From contig BJOX01000099.1 of NCBI GenBank assembly GCA_009731375.1, forward strand, positions 221,920 through 269,544: 47,625 bases of DNA. Direction: 5' to 3'. This document shows positions 1 to 17,187 of the stretch, one piece after another. A program made the translations under genes and the position numbers. Positions within the stretch are counted from its first letter, which is position 1; each line of letters opens with the position of its first letter. Source of the stretch: Paulinella micropora. Taxonomy: Eukaryota; Cercozoa; Imbricatea; Euglyphida. Under the pieces are notes generated by a model. It saw only the letters and a program-made list of their open reading frames with translations, was not told where the DNA came from and made no database searches.

Positions 1-138
1 TTTCCTGGTGACAGGTGCACCAGCTTGTTTTTCAGTATTATTTGTCCGGATTGGACCTGATGCCATTTTATTCCTGGTCTGTTGCCGTTTTCCTTTTTGG
101 CTTCACTGAGCTAATACAACGAGACATCATTCTCATTC

Positions 139-408
139 TTGAGGACTGTGTTTGGTTGTATTACCGACTTTTTACGAGCTATCGTTGGGGGCATTACAAG
201 CGCACGAGCCAGTCTTTGTGCTGTGTACGCACAGTCTTGGGTCAATGAAGAAGGACACGAAATTGTGAGCGATGCATGTCCTGAAAGATACACGGAGTTC
301 GAGGTCGAGGTCGACGCGGAAGATATTTTCTGTGACTCCTTCATGTTAAAAGCAGTGCGTATTTCAAATATTGATCAGGATGGAATCGAAGCAGATCAAG
401 CCGCTTGA
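139..408 (+). CDS. Unassigned 3' coding segment (possible terminal exon)
   Basis: An open frame of about 89 codons runs to a TGA at 406-408. It is non-repetitive, of mixed composition and acidic in its second half (FEVEVDAEDIF), unlike the low-complexity frames around it. There is no convincing ATG near its left end, so it is best read as the last exon of a gene whose earlier exons lie outside the window or were missed. I recognise no family. The sequence after the stop becomes AT-rich at once, as expected for a 3' untranslated or intergenic stretch. Confidence 0.35.
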   Translation: MRTVFGCITDFLRAIVGGITSARASLCAVYAQSWVNEEGHEIVSDACPERYTEFEVEVDAEDIFCDSFMLKAVRISNIDQDGIEADQAA

Positions 409-419
409 GCTCAACTTGT

Positions 420-1100
420 GTTTCTGATGCCTGAGGTAAAGTAACTGTCTGAAATAGATTTTCAAACTATTTTTTTAAATTATTATTATCATTAAAGTCA
501 GCCACATAATACATCCTCAGCACATCATGACTAGGATGTAATATACTATTTTTTCAACTTTTGTTCATAATATATACTATGCAATTAATATCTAGTTAAG
601 TTGAGAACAACACACCTGCGCACTTTCCCTTGCTTATAATTATCTGTATACGAGAGAGCTTGAGAGAAAAAGGGAGAGGGAGAGAGAGACAGTATGTCCT
701 ACCTCATCAAACTTATGCAGGACTTGTTACTTCAAGTTTGGATAGGACTGATAAGTTCTTGCCGGTGGAGGCAATCTTAGAATTATTAAATAATTTTCAC
801 AATTTTGAACTGGTTAATTATTAATTATCTGAGTCGCATCTGTAACAGCATCTTGTTCGACTTGAATTATATATTAATATATATCGGTATTAATTTTGAT
901 AATATTAATAATATTAATATTTTAACACAAATATTCTATTAGTATGAAAATGATTAAGTTTTCATTTTATATTAATATCAAATTTCAATTTGCTCAAAAT
1001 CACTTTAATTTTCACCCAAAATTAAAATTTCACCCAAATCATTTTTTTGAAACAAAATCAAAATTCAGTCGAAAATTTAAAAAAAAAATATTTTTTTTAT
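420..1100. other. AT-rich non-coding stretch
   Basis: No gene, RNA or element is recognisable. It is AT-rich with short TTAATATTAAT-like runs and one short GA-rich patch near 660-690. Confidence 0.6.
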
Positions 1101-1107
1101 TTGAATG

Positions 1108-1948
<841 letters not shown>

Positions 1949-2075
1949 GTGGCACCCCCCGCCCGCAGGGCGTTCTATGAGAAACCAAAAAAAAAAAGAG
2001 GAGACTTGTGCCACCGCTGCCAATTCTTTTCCATTTGTCGTATCGATTGTGTTGTCTTAAGAGAGAACCGTTATC
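1949..2075 (+). CDS. Possible exon with Cys-rich zinc-finger-like spacing
   Basis: The frame contains a basic run followed by cysteines spaced C-x2-C-x5-C-x3-C ([14 protein letters not shown]), with a CAG acceptor-like site at 1966-1968 and loss of complexity into (TATC)n after about 2095. The spacing would suit metal binding. No neighbouring exon was confidently linked to it, so this may be chance. Confidence 0.25.
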
Positions 2076-2094
2076 TATATATTCATCTCATCTA

Positions 2095-2124
2095 TATCTA
2101 TCTATCCATCTATTATCCATCTAC

Positions 2125-2199
<75 letters not shown>

Positions 2200-2215
2200 C
2201 ATCCATCCATCCATC

Positions 2216-2263
<48 letters not shown>

Positions 2264-2366
2264 GTCTATAGTACTGTCTACGTCTATGTCTATATGTCTA
2301 TATGTCTATGTCTATATCTATATCTATATCATGTCTATGTCTATATCTATATCTATATCATATCTA

Positions 2367-2415
<49 letters not shown>

Positions 2416-2440
2416 ATCTATCTATCTATCTATCTCCTAA
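2095..2440. repeat. (TATC)n tetranucleotide tracts
   Basis: Long TATC arrays with interspersed TATG and TATATC variants. Reading frames in them give Leu/Ser/Ile/Tyr repeats and are artefacts. Confidence 0.95.
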
Positions 2441-2484
2441 ATTGCCTTTTTCTTCAACGTCCTTCCTCCTCTTCTTTTTTCCAG

Positions 2485-2552
2485 AACACAGTCTACCCGT
2501 GATTCCCATCCCGGACACATGCACAGTACACAAATTACTGTTTGATGTGAAA
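2485..2552 (+). CDS. Possible short exon (HSLPVIPIPD)
   Basis: A pyrimidine tract and CCAG at 2481-2484 precede a non-repetitive frame of about 23 codons between two (TATC)n blocks. No clear GT donor follows. Included because unique sequence islands between repeats in this genome are often exons. The family is unknown. Confidence 0.25.
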
Positions 2553-2589
2553 CTGCGTTCCTTTGCAAGGACTACATTCCTTTGCGACA

Positions 2590-2593
2590 TCTC

Positions 2594-2646
<53 letters not shown>

Positions 2647-2671
2647 CCTATCTACATACCTGCCTACCTAC

Positions 2672-2703
<32 letters not shown>

Positions 2704-2819
2704 TCTGTCTATTTTGTCTATTCTGTCTATTCTATCTATTATATCTATTATATCTATCTATTCTATCTATTCTATCTATTCTATCTATTCTATCTATTCT
2801 ATCTATTCTATCTATCTAT

Positions 2820-2859
<40 letters not shown>

Positions 2860-2889
2860 GCTAGCTAGCTAGCTAGCTAGCTATCTAGC

Positions 2890-2931
<42 letters not shown>

Positions 2932-3001
2932 TGATAGAATTGATAGATAGATAGTATTGATAGAATTGACAGAATGGCAGATAGAAATAGAGATAGAGAT
3001 G

Positions 3002-3062
<61 letters not shown>

Positions 3063-3093
3063 GTATGTAGATAGATAGGTAGGTAGGTAGATA

Positions 3094-3127
<34 letters not shown>

Positions 3128-3144
3128 TAGAGAGAGAGATAGAG

Positions 3145-3195
<51 letters not shown>

Positions 3196-3202
3196 CATAG
3201 AG

Positions 3203-3240
<38 letters not shown>

Positions 3241-3245
3241 TCTGT
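2590..3245. repeat. Mixed (TATC)n, (TTGA)n and (GATA)n tracts
   Basis: Successive arrays TATC, TAGC, TTGA and GATA. The strand of the repeat flips from pyrimidine-rich to purine-rich near 2860-2940, making a large near-palindromic region able to fold back. Confidence 0.95.
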
Positions 3246-3332
3246 AACATGCATACATACATACAGACAGACAGACATGCGTACGTATACATACATACAT
3301 ACATTGTATTGTATGAATGTCTCGGTGTGCAG

Positions 3333-3370
3333 CTTCAAAAACCCGGTGTGGCTGTGTGCAAGAAAAGACG
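3333..3370 (+). CDS. Possible 38-nt exon (LQKPGVAVCKKR)
   Basis: A GTGCAG acceptor precedes 38 unique bases followed by a G/GTATTC donor, between (TATG)n tracts. The open frame reads LQKPGVAVCKKR. It resembles the size and boundaries of the better supported exons in this window, but no partner exon confirms phase. The minus strand of the same island also has an open frame. Confidence 0.3.
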
Positions 3371-3374
3371 GTAT

Positions 3375-3775
3375 TCATGTATGTACGTATGTATGTATGT
3401 ATGTATGTATGTATGTATATGTATGTATGTATGTATGTATGTATATGTATGCATGTATGTATGTATATGTATGTAGGTAAGTAGGTAGGTAGATAGATAG
3501 ATAGGTAGGTAGGTAGGTAGGTAGGTAGGTAGGTAGGTATGTAGATAGGTAGGTAGGTATGTCCGGATATCGCACCGTTGATGCGTTTGGCAACTAATGT
3601 ATGTATGTATGTATGTATGTATGTAGGTAGGTAGGTAGGTAGGTAGGTAGGTAGGTATGTAGGTAGGTAGGTATAGGTATGTCCGGATATCGCACCGTTG
3701 ATGCGGTTGGCAACTCATGTATGTATGTATGTATGTCTGTATGTATGTATTTATGTATGTATGTATGTATGTAGG
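3375..3775. repeat. (TATG)n/(TAGG)n tracts with two copies of a kinase splice-junction fragment
   Basis: Tetranucleotide repeats enclose two copies (about 3560-3597 and 3680-3716) of a 35-bp unique motif, TGTCCGGATATCGCACC followed by GTTGATGCG. On the minus strand the motif matches the last coding bases and 5' splice site of the kinase exon at 4375-4441. A further copy lies at about 4264-4300. Confidence 0.85.
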
Positions 3776-4140
3776 TAGTTATGTTATGTTATGTTGTGTT
3801 GTGTTGTGTTGTGTCATGTCATGTTATGTCATGTTATGTTATGTTATGTTATGTTATGTTATGTTATGTTTATGTTATGTTATGTTATGTTGTGTTATGT
3901 TGTGTTGTGTTGTGTTGTGTTGTATTGTGTTGTGTTGTGTTGTGTTATGTCATGTCATGTTATGTTATGTTATGTTATGTTATGTTATGTTATGTTTGTT
4001 ATGTTATGTTATGTTATGTTATGTTGTGTTGTGTTGTGTCATGTCATGTCATGCCATGTTATGTTATGTTATGTTATGTTTATGTTATGTTATGTTTATG
4101 TTATGTTATGTTATGTTATGTTATATTATGTTATGTTATA
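3776..4140. repeat. (ATGTT)n pentanucleotide array
   Basis: ATGTT/GTGTT units with occasional CATGT variants. Its first part recurs almost unchanged at 4928-5084, next to a gap. Confidence 0.95.
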
Positions 4141-4374
4141 TATGTATGAATGAATGAATGAATGAATGAATGAATGTATGTATTTATGTATGTATGTATG
4201 TATGTATGTATATGCATGCATGCATGTAGGTATGTAGGTAGGTAGGTAGGTAGGTAGGTAGGTAGGTAGGTGTGTCCGGATATCGCACCGACGATGCGTT
4301 TATGTATGTATGTGTGTATGTGTGTATGCAGGTAGGTAGTTAGGTAGGTAGGAAGATATGTCGGGATATCGCAC

Positions 4375-4436
4375 TGATGATGCGTTTGGCAACCCCAAAA
4401 TCAATGATCCGGTAAACCCGTAACCCGTATGTATGA

Positions 4437-4441
<5 letters not shown>
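4375..4441 (-). CDS. Protein kinase exon carrying the DFG motif
   Basis: On the minus strand an AG acceptor in a GA tract leads into 67 nt that read, in phase 0, NIHTYGLRVY then RIIDFGVAKRII, ending at an A/GTGCGA donor. IIDFGVAKRI is the magnesium-binding DFG segment of eukaryotic protein kinases. The Asn-Ile at the exon start fits the end of the HRDxKxxN catalytic loop, which should lie in the preceding exon at higher coordinates. I could not place the flanking exons with confidence because the introns are microsatellites and the neighbourhood contains a gap. Three partial copies of the exon end with its donor site lie downstream (4264-4300, 3680-3716, 3560-3597). Confidence 0.7.
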
Positions 4442-4481
<40 letters not shown>

Positions 4482-4515
4482 CGCTCGCTCTCTCTCTCTC
4501 TCTCCCTCTCCCTCC

Positions 4516-4571
<56 letters not shown>

Positions 4572-4593
4572 TATATAACACACACACACACAC

Positions 4594-4641
<48 letters not shown>

Positions 4642-4665
4642 GCTCGCTCGCTCGCTCGCTCTCTA

Positions 4666-4726
<61 letters not shown>

Positions 4727-4905
4727 GTTTCCCTCTCTCTCCATCTCTTTCTTTCTTTTTCTCTCTTTCTCTTTCTTTGCCTCTCCCTCTCCCTCTCCCT
4801 CTCTCTCTCTCTTTTTCTCTCTTTCTCTTTCTTTGCCTCTCCCTCTCCCTCTCCCTCTCTCTCTCTCTCTCTATCTCTCTCTTTTTTTTTTTGTTTTTGT
4901 TTTTT
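4442..4905. repeat. (CT)n/(TA)n compound microsatellite
   Basis: About 460 bp of CT-rich dinucleotide repeat with an internal TA and CA tract at about 4535-4592. It lies directly upstream, on the minus strand, of the kinase exon and forms its intronic polypyrimidine/purine context. Confidence 0.95.
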
Positions 4906-4927
4906 TTTAATGCATGTATGTATGTAT

Positions 4928-5084
4928 GTAGGTAGTTATGTTATGTTATGTTGTGTTGTGTTGTGTTGTGTCATGTCATGTTATGTCATGTTATGTTATG
5001 TTATGTTATGTTATGTTTATGTTATGTTATGTTATGTTGTGTTATGTTGTGTTGTGTTGTGTTGTGTTGTGTTGTATTGTGTTG
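4928..5084. repeat. Second copy of the (ATGTT)n block, ending at a gap
   Basis: Bases 4928-5084 repeat 3772-3934 with essentially the same order of variant units, and stop exactly at the N run. This may be a real duplication or an assembly overlap left unmerged at the gap. Confidence 0.8.
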
Positions 5085-5094
5085 NNNNNNNNNN
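5085..5094. other. Assembly gap (10 N)
   Basis: Ten N between a pyrimidine-type (ATGTT)n array and a purine-type (GAAA)n array. The true length is unknown. Confidence 0.99.
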
Positions 5095-5101
5095 AAGAAA
5101 G

Positions 5102-5151
<50 letters not shown>

Positions 5152-5206
5152 GAGAAAGAGAGAGAGAGAGAGAGAGGAGAAAGAGAGAGAGAGAGAGAGA
5201 GTGTTT

Positions 5207-5248
<42 letters not shown>

Positions 5249-5296
5249 CAGACAGAGAGAGACAGACAGAGAGAGACAGACAGAGAGAGAGAGACA

Positions 5297-5334
<38 letters not shown>

Positions 5335-5466
5335 CACAGACAGACAGACACAGAGAGAGAGAGGAGATGGAAAGTTGACCGTATGGATGCATATTGTGTA
5401 TGTGTTTTTCTGTTCAGAACGGCTGGTCACCGACGCAGCACGGTATATCTATCTATCTATCTATCC

Positions 5467-5510
<44 letters not shown>

Positions 5511-5707
5511 GTATGCCTGTCTACCTGTCCATTCATCCATCCATCCATCCATCCAGCCATCTATTTATTCGTTCATCTGTCTATCTATCCTCATTTCTCG
5601 GCGTTCTCCCTAGTCATCATATCTACCAAAATCCATCTATATCTATCCTCCTCTTAGTGTCTCCAGCCTTGACTACCCATTCATCGAACCAGTTTCTTCT
5701 TCTTCTT

Positions 5708-5738
<31 letters not shown>

Positions 5739-5757
5739 TATGGCTCTGTCTCTCCAG

Positions 5758-5800
<43 letters not shown>

Positions 5801-6031
5801 AAAGAAAGGCCAGAGAGGAAGCAATCTATCACTCCTGTGTGATATATGTGTATTCTTGACCCAAAAAAAAATTGAGGAATACAGAAGGAAAGAACGAGAG
5901 AGAGAGAGAGAGAGAGAAAGAAAGAAAGAAAGAAAGAAGAAAGAAAGAAACCAAGTAAGAAACAAACAAACAAACAAACAAAGAGAAAGAAAGAGAAAGA
6001 AAATCTATGGTGTGTGGTCTGTGGTCTATAG
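5095..6031. repeat. (GAAA)n, (GA)n, (TATC)n, (TTC)n and (GAAA)n tracts with short unique islands
   Basis: Repeats dominate. Unique islands at about 5370-5445 and 5586-5700 could be exons: for example a TTCAG acceptor at 5413-5417 and a G/GTATAT donor after 5442 on the plus strand. None shows a recognisable motif, so none is called. Confidence 0.7.
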
Positions 6032-6068
6032 TGTGCCCAATTTGCAAAGATGGCACCCTCTACGGCAG
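6032..6068 (+). CDS. Possible 37-nt exon (CPICKDGTLYG)
   Basis: A CTATAG acceptor and an AG/GTCTAC donor bracket a unique island between GA/CT tracts. It reads CPICKDGTLYG, with a Cys-x2-Cys pair like half a zinc knuckle. It is supported only by its splice-like boundaries. Confidence 0.3.
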
Positions 6069-6073
6069 GTCTA

Positions 6074-6170
<97 letters not shown>

Positions 6171-6215
6171 ATGTATGTATGTATGTATGTATGTATGTAT
6201 GTTTGTATGTATATC

Positions 6216-6349
6216 TGCTAGTTTCGACCACTTCCGTATCCACGTGTAAGATACACACTGCATGGTGTATGTATGTATGTATATGTATTAGTTTCGACCT
6301 GTTTTGTATCCACATGCGGGATACACACTGCCTGGTGTATGTATGTATG

Positions 6350-6392
<43 letters not shown>

Positions 6393-6720
6393 TATGTATA
6401 TCTGTTAGTTTCGACCTGTTCTGTATCCATGTGCACTGCATGGTGTATGTATGTATGTGTTTTTATATGCATACTATGTATATCTGCTCTTTTCGACCTG
6501 TTCTGTATCCACATGCAAGATACACTCTGCATGGTGTATGTATGCATGTGTACATATATACATGCCATGTATATCTGCTAGTTTCGACCTGTTCTGTATC
6601 CACATGGGGGATGTGTATGTGTGCATGTGTACATATATACATACTATGTATATCTGCTAGTTTCGACCTGTTTTGTATCCATGTGCGAGATACGCACTGC
6701 GGGCCGAACGGAGTCATCTC
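6216..6720 (+). repeat. About 85-bp minisatellite, six diverged units
   Basis: Units share TTTCGACCTGTTYTGTATCC, then a GATACACACTGCATGGTG-like segment, separated by variable TATG/TATA microsatellites. Starts lie near 6219, 6289, 6408, 6489, 6579 and 6661. The last unit breaks off into unique sequence before a CT tract. Confidence 0.85.
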
Positions 6721-6731
6721 AGCCCCGTAGC

Positions 6732-6769
<38 letters not shown>

Positions 6770-6779
6770 NNNNNNNNNN
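6770..6779. other. Assembly gap (10 N)
   Basis: Ten N between (CT)n and (TATC)n tracts. Confidence 0.99.
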
Positions 6780-6839
6780 TATCTATCTATCTATCTATCT
6801 ATTCTATCTATCTATCTATTTATCTCTCTATCTATCTAG

Positions 6840-6876
<37 letters not shown>

Positions 6877-6913
6877 GTCCATCTGTCCATCTGTCTATCT
6901 GTCTGTCCGTCCG

Positions 6914-6959
<46 letters not shown>
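6780..6959. repeat. (TATC)n tract
   Basis: TATC/TGTC tetranucleotides that end shortly before the group I-like element. Bases 6960-7023 between them are unique and unassigned. Confidence 0.95.
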
Positions 6960-7023
6960 CGGGGGGCTAGGCACGCGGGCAAGTCTTGAGCTATGTTTTG
7001 CTCGCACATCCACACCCACCTTG

Positions 7024-7702
7024 CAGCCCTGCACCAGCTGTGTTTCGTATTTGTCGCAGCTGGTGCAGCGTGACCGGCCAGGGCTGATGACTACCCTTCG
7101 TGGGCCCTTGATTCTCAAACTGTTCGGGAAAGCCGTAAGAGCCTTCGATACCGCGGTCTGCGGGAAACCGCAAGGTGCAGCAGGCGAGGTAACGCTCGTC
7201 GGATGGTAAAAGCTCGAAGGATTTGGCTACTCGGGGATAATGGGTACCCCGCAGCCAAGTCCCTTCTTGTGAGGCTACCCCGCGCACGGCTCCTAATCGG
7301 TTGACTACTGCTGCTCCGCTAAGCGGACCCGGTAGTCATCCGTCGCCGCTTTCCAGTGGTAGCCTGGCAAAGGGGAAAGGTTCAGAGACTAGACGGGAGT
7401 GGGATGTTCCTGTATGCGGTTAGGCATGTAAGCAGGGAGATCTTAAGGTATAGTCCGGCCGCCGCGAAAGTGGTCGCCTTGGATGAAGCTCGAGGGTTGG
7501 TGTACCCCTCGGCCCGAGCCTTGGCGGGGCACATGATCACGGACACGTGTCTGGAACCAGTCTGAGCCCTCCAGCCAGGGAGGGTTCAGACTGCACATTC
7601 CCGGAGCCTAGTGCCCATCTCCAGCCCGCTGCAGCCACCAACTGGTGGCGGGGTGGAATGGATGCCTATGTCTTCGGATATGCAGAGCTGATAGACCAAA
7701 CA

Positions 7703-7705
<3 letters not shown>
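7024..7705 (+). ncRNA. Group I intron-like ribozyme element, copy A
   Basis: The core carries the signature segments of group I introns in the right order: CTCAAACTGTTCGGGAAA (P/P3 side) at about 7114, TGCGGGAAACCGCAA hairpin (P5-like) at about 7157, CGCAGCCAAGTCCC (Q/J6-7 side) at about 7250, TTCAGAGACTAGACGG (R, 5' strand of P7) at 7381-7396, and AAGGTATAGTCC (S, 3' strand of P7) at 7445-7456, followed by a GCCGCGAAAGTGGTCGCC P9-like hairpin. The segments match those of the Tetrahymena rRNA intron, for example CGCAGCCAAGTCC and AAGATATAGTC. A perfect 12-bp stem (CTGCACCAGCTG with CAGCTGGTGCAG) opens the element and a long hairpin sits near its end. No rRNA sequence flanks it and it has no homing-endonuclease frame. 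It ends in CAAACATA followed by (TATC)n. Splice sites and activity are inferred, not shown. Confidence 0.8.
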
Positions 7706-8369
<664 letters not shown>

Positions 8370-8427
8370 TGGCAACATCGGCGCGCCGTTTGATGTCGAG
8401 ACGATGACACGCAAACCCATGTTCTAA
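8370..8427 (+). CDS. Possible terminal exon (ends TRKPMF-stop)
   Basis: A (CT)n tract ending CTAG serves as polypyrimidine tract and acceptor. The following unique island reads GNIGAPFDVETMTRKPMF and stops at TAA (8425-8427). This fits a last exon of a plus-strand gene whose earlier exons may be among the small islands at 3.3-6.1 kb, but no phase link could be proved. Confidence 0.4.
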
Positions 8428-8460
8428 CTGACTGCGCTCCATTCAAAATTCTTCTTCCAC

Positions 8461-8756
<296 letters not shown>

Positions 8757-9266
8757 TGCTTCTTGCTTTCTCAATATTTTCTCATCCTTTCTCTTTCTCT
8801 TTTGTATAAGCTTATTGTAAATATTATACATGAAATATACATGCAGGTATGCACACATACATTTTCGTACTTAGCCACTCAGTTTAATAAATGAAGAATC
8901 CTTGTCTTTGGTAGGGATGAAAACTTCCCTCTGTTCCCCTTTCTTCTGTTCAAAACCTTTTTCCTCTGTTTTTCATTTCAATCTTTTATTTCACGTCCCA
9001 ATTTCCCCCTGTAGCTACTGTCTTTTCACTCTCTTCTTGGGGTACGAGTAATAAGTAGCTTGTTGGTCCCCCTGAAGTTCACCAACTCAAGCCCCCCATA
9101 GTGCTTCTGCAAAGCTAGAAAGCAAGCTACCCCATCTGTGCCGTTGTTTGCCCCATCTGTGCTTCTGCAAAACTAGAAAGCAAGTTACCCAATCTTACAT
9201 GCTCCAAAGGCCTTTGCAGCTCTATGAAAAGCAAGTGTTCAGTGGGGGAAAAAAAGGAAGGGAATA
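8757..9266. other. Unique non-coding sequence with a small tandem duplication
   Basis: No gene recognised. A 30-bp segment, GTGCTTCTGCAAAGCTAGAAAG and following, occurs twice (about 9101-9130 and 9159-9188). The short frame at 9148-9333 runs into the MITE and is not credible. Confidence 0.5.
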
Positions 9267-9526
9267 TTACTGGGTACATTCAAGTGTCAAACTCAGCCAT
9301 AGAATTTGTGTTAAGGGGCAGATTTCAGATTAGTGGTCAGAATTCAAAGTAGTGCAACTTAGCGGCTATATCCGTCCGCAAAATCTGCATAATTTTTGCG
9401 AAATATTACCGTTAGATTGAACTGATTTGAATTCTGACCACTAATGTAAAATCTGACCGCTAATCTGAAATCTGACCCTTAACTCAAATTCGCTGGCTGA
9501 GTTTGACACTTGAATGTACCCAGTAA
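9267..9526. mobile_element. 260-bp MITE-like foldback element with TA target duplication
   Basis: The two ends are inverted copies: TTACTGGGTACATTCAAGTG at 9267 matches the complement of the sequence ending at 9526. The similarity continues inward for about 90 bp, with mismatches and a small indel. TA flanks both sides (9265-9266 and 9527-9528), as for Tc1/mariner-type target sites. No transposase frame lies inside, so it would be non-autonomous. The superfamily is inferred only from the TA duplication. Confidence 0.85.
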
Positions 9527-9528
9527 TA

Positions 9529-10007
9529 TAATGTTAGATTAACTTAATAATCTGTAGTATACCATTAATAGCTATAGCCTACAGTAGAAACTTTATTAAG
9601 AAAAGGGCGCCAAGGGAAGGGCGCAAATACTTACTAGGCCGGACATAAGTAATTGCTCTAACGACACACATCACATATGCCGGACCATACTGACTAACCT
9701 AATTAATTATGTTATTGTGATATTATATTAATAGGTCTAACAGTGAGTTGGCTCCGCTAGTCTTCCACATTTTCCCACCATCTTTCTTATCCTCAGTTAT
9801 TTATATAAGCTCAGCCTCTGAAGATTGGGTTATTAGCGGAGTGGCTTGAATTGGTTGAGTAAAAGGATAGTCATCATTAAATATATTCTTTCAAGTAGAC
9901 CAGAACCGGCAAAACTTATGATAACAGTAACTTGGCGTTGAATTTATTAATATCAACTTAGTATTGCAAAAAAAAAAAAATTAGAGTTGCTAGTGACTGA
10001 GTAGTTC
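9529..10007. other. Non-coding stretch
   Basis: No feature recognised apart from a poly(A) run near 9966-9979. Confidence 0.5.
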
Positions 10008-10355
10008 ATGATGGCAGTAGATTTAGTACCTGACTGTACCTGCTACCGCCGCGCCGCCAGGGCCGCTTCAAACTATATCGGAGCCGGCCGGGTCATCATC
10101 GAGTTGATCGCACCGTATTCCGGGCTGAGTGATGTCCCTTTTGACGCAAGCACTGTTTTAATAAAATACATACCACTCGTAAAGTTGACGGTGGGAAGTC
10201 GAAGAGATAGAATGGAAGAGTTAATTAAGCGTGGGCCCTTTGTACTACAGTTACTGAGTCGTCGCCTTCAGTGGAAGATTATTAAAAAATCATGTTTTAA
10301 TAAGCTCAGTCACGTTAATAACAGCCACTGTGGCTTGACTCGATCAGGCAAATAG
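10008..10355 (+). CDS. Hypothetical protein, 115 codons
   Basis: An ATG-started frame of mixed composition, beginning MMAVDLVPDC and ending TRSGK-TAG. The middle (VIIELIAPYSGLSD) looks like folded protein rather than repeat. The GC-rich patch at about 10045-10110 contrasts with the AT-rich surroundings and could be an exon cut from a larger gene. No family recognised. Confidence 0.3.
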   Translation: MMAVDLVPDCTCYRRAARAASNYIGAGRVIIELIAPYSGLSDVPFDASTVLIKYIPLVKLTVGSRRDRMEELIKRGPFVLQLLSRRLQWKIIKKSCFNKLSHVNNSHCGLTRSGK

Positions 10356-10992
10356 GAATTTGACAAGCAGGCAGATGAACTGGATGAGAAGAATCTAATG
10401 CATGGCTAGTACAGCCCCCCGACCTTTCCATTTCCTTTTAGATTGCTTTGTGTTTTTCAAAACTTTCATTTATCGGAGCCTGTGACTCTTCAACACTTTC
10501 GTTTTATCACACAATTATCCTACTCATCCCTACGTGACAACTTGAATATTCTATATCATCTATACACAGTGATCTGCGAATCGTAAGCAAAAATAAGTAG
10601 ATGGATAGATAAATAAATGGAAACAGATAGATATGTAACTTGTGACTGCTATCCAAGAGCTAAATCATGCATCCGGTTTGATCTCTTTTTTTCGCTATCC
10701 ATAGAACGTCAGTGAGGCTCTCAGACTGCACACGTACTTTGAAAGCTCAGGAATTTCACGTGACGTGCTCACCATTCTCGTCATTTAAATATCAATCAAA
10801 TTAAGTAAGCACAAAGTTTGTTGATTTCAAGCATGCCTCTTGAATATCCGCAATATTACATGATAGCAGTAATAAAAACAATTGCAATGTCAGGAAGAAA
10901 TAAGCAGTTATATATAATCTGTACAAAACAAAACACAAACTGAAAAGCAAGATGCGAGGTCGCGTACTACTGCAAGCCATCACTAAGGAACT
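10356..10992. other. Non-coding stretch
   Basis: No gene, RNA or repeat recognised. It lies downstream of the 3' end of the minus-strand protease gene. Confidence 0.5.
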
Positions 10993-11164
10993 TTGTTCTT
11001 GTTGTTGTTATTGTTGTTATTGTTGTTGTTGTTACTGTTGTTGTTCTTGTTGTTGATGATGTTGTTGCTGTTGTTGTTCTTGTTGTTGTTGATGTTGCTG
11101 TTGTTGTTGTTGTTGCTGTTGATGTTGATGTTGCTGTTGTTTTTGTTGTTGTTGTTGTTGTTGT
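10993..11164. repeat. (TTG)n trinucleotide tract
   Basis: About 57 TTG/CTG/ATG triplets. On the minus strand it begins just after the second stop codon of the protease gene, so it would lie in that transcript's 3' untranslated region. Confidence 0.9.
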
Positions 11165-11242
11165 TTATGGGTAGCTGTTTCTATAACTTAGAAAGTTGTC
11201 GTACATGCCGTTGACCGTCCCGCCGATATCCGCCCCATAGTT

Positions 11243-16832
<5,590 letters not shown>

Positions 16833-16884
16833 CTGCAGTCAACAAGAGAAGATAGATATATACTTTCTTTCCAATTTATTTTTA

Positions 16885-17039
16885 TGAGAGAGAGAGAGAG
16901 AGAGACAGGCAGAGAGACAGACAGACAGACAGACACACGAGACAGACACACACACACACACCACACACATACACACACACACACTAACACACATACACAC
17001 ACACACTAACACACACACACAAATATATATATATATATA

Positions 17040-17070
<31 letters not shown>

Positions 17071-17084
17071 CACACACACACACA

Positions 17085-17120
<36 letters not shown>
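16885..17120. repeat. (GA)n/(CA)n microsatellites
   Basis: Purine dinucleotides followed by CA repeats with CCACA interruptions. Confidence 0.95.
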
Positions 17121-17123
<3 letters not shown>

Positions 17124-17187
17124 TAACAGGCAGTAGCGTCCAAGGGCAAACACACGTTCACTTCAATTGTAACAGGCAGTGTACCAT
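17119..17187 (-). CDS. Possible upstream exon of the protease gene
   Basis: On the minus strand a CAGCAG acceptor leads into NGTLPVTIEVN then VCLPLDATACY, ending at an AA/GTGTGT donor. Composition suits a secreted Cys-containing protein like the next exon, but the phase does not fit exon 16832-16789 directly, so an exon is missing or the boundary is wrong. CTGCCTGTTACAA occurs at both ends of the island, another junction-like duplication. Confidence 0.35.

Noticed and set aside
3333-3372. Minus-strand HRDIH as a kinase catalytic loop
   Set aside because: It lies downstream of the DFG exon on the minus strand, the wrong order for one kinase domain, and lacks the Lys and Asn of HRDxKxxN.
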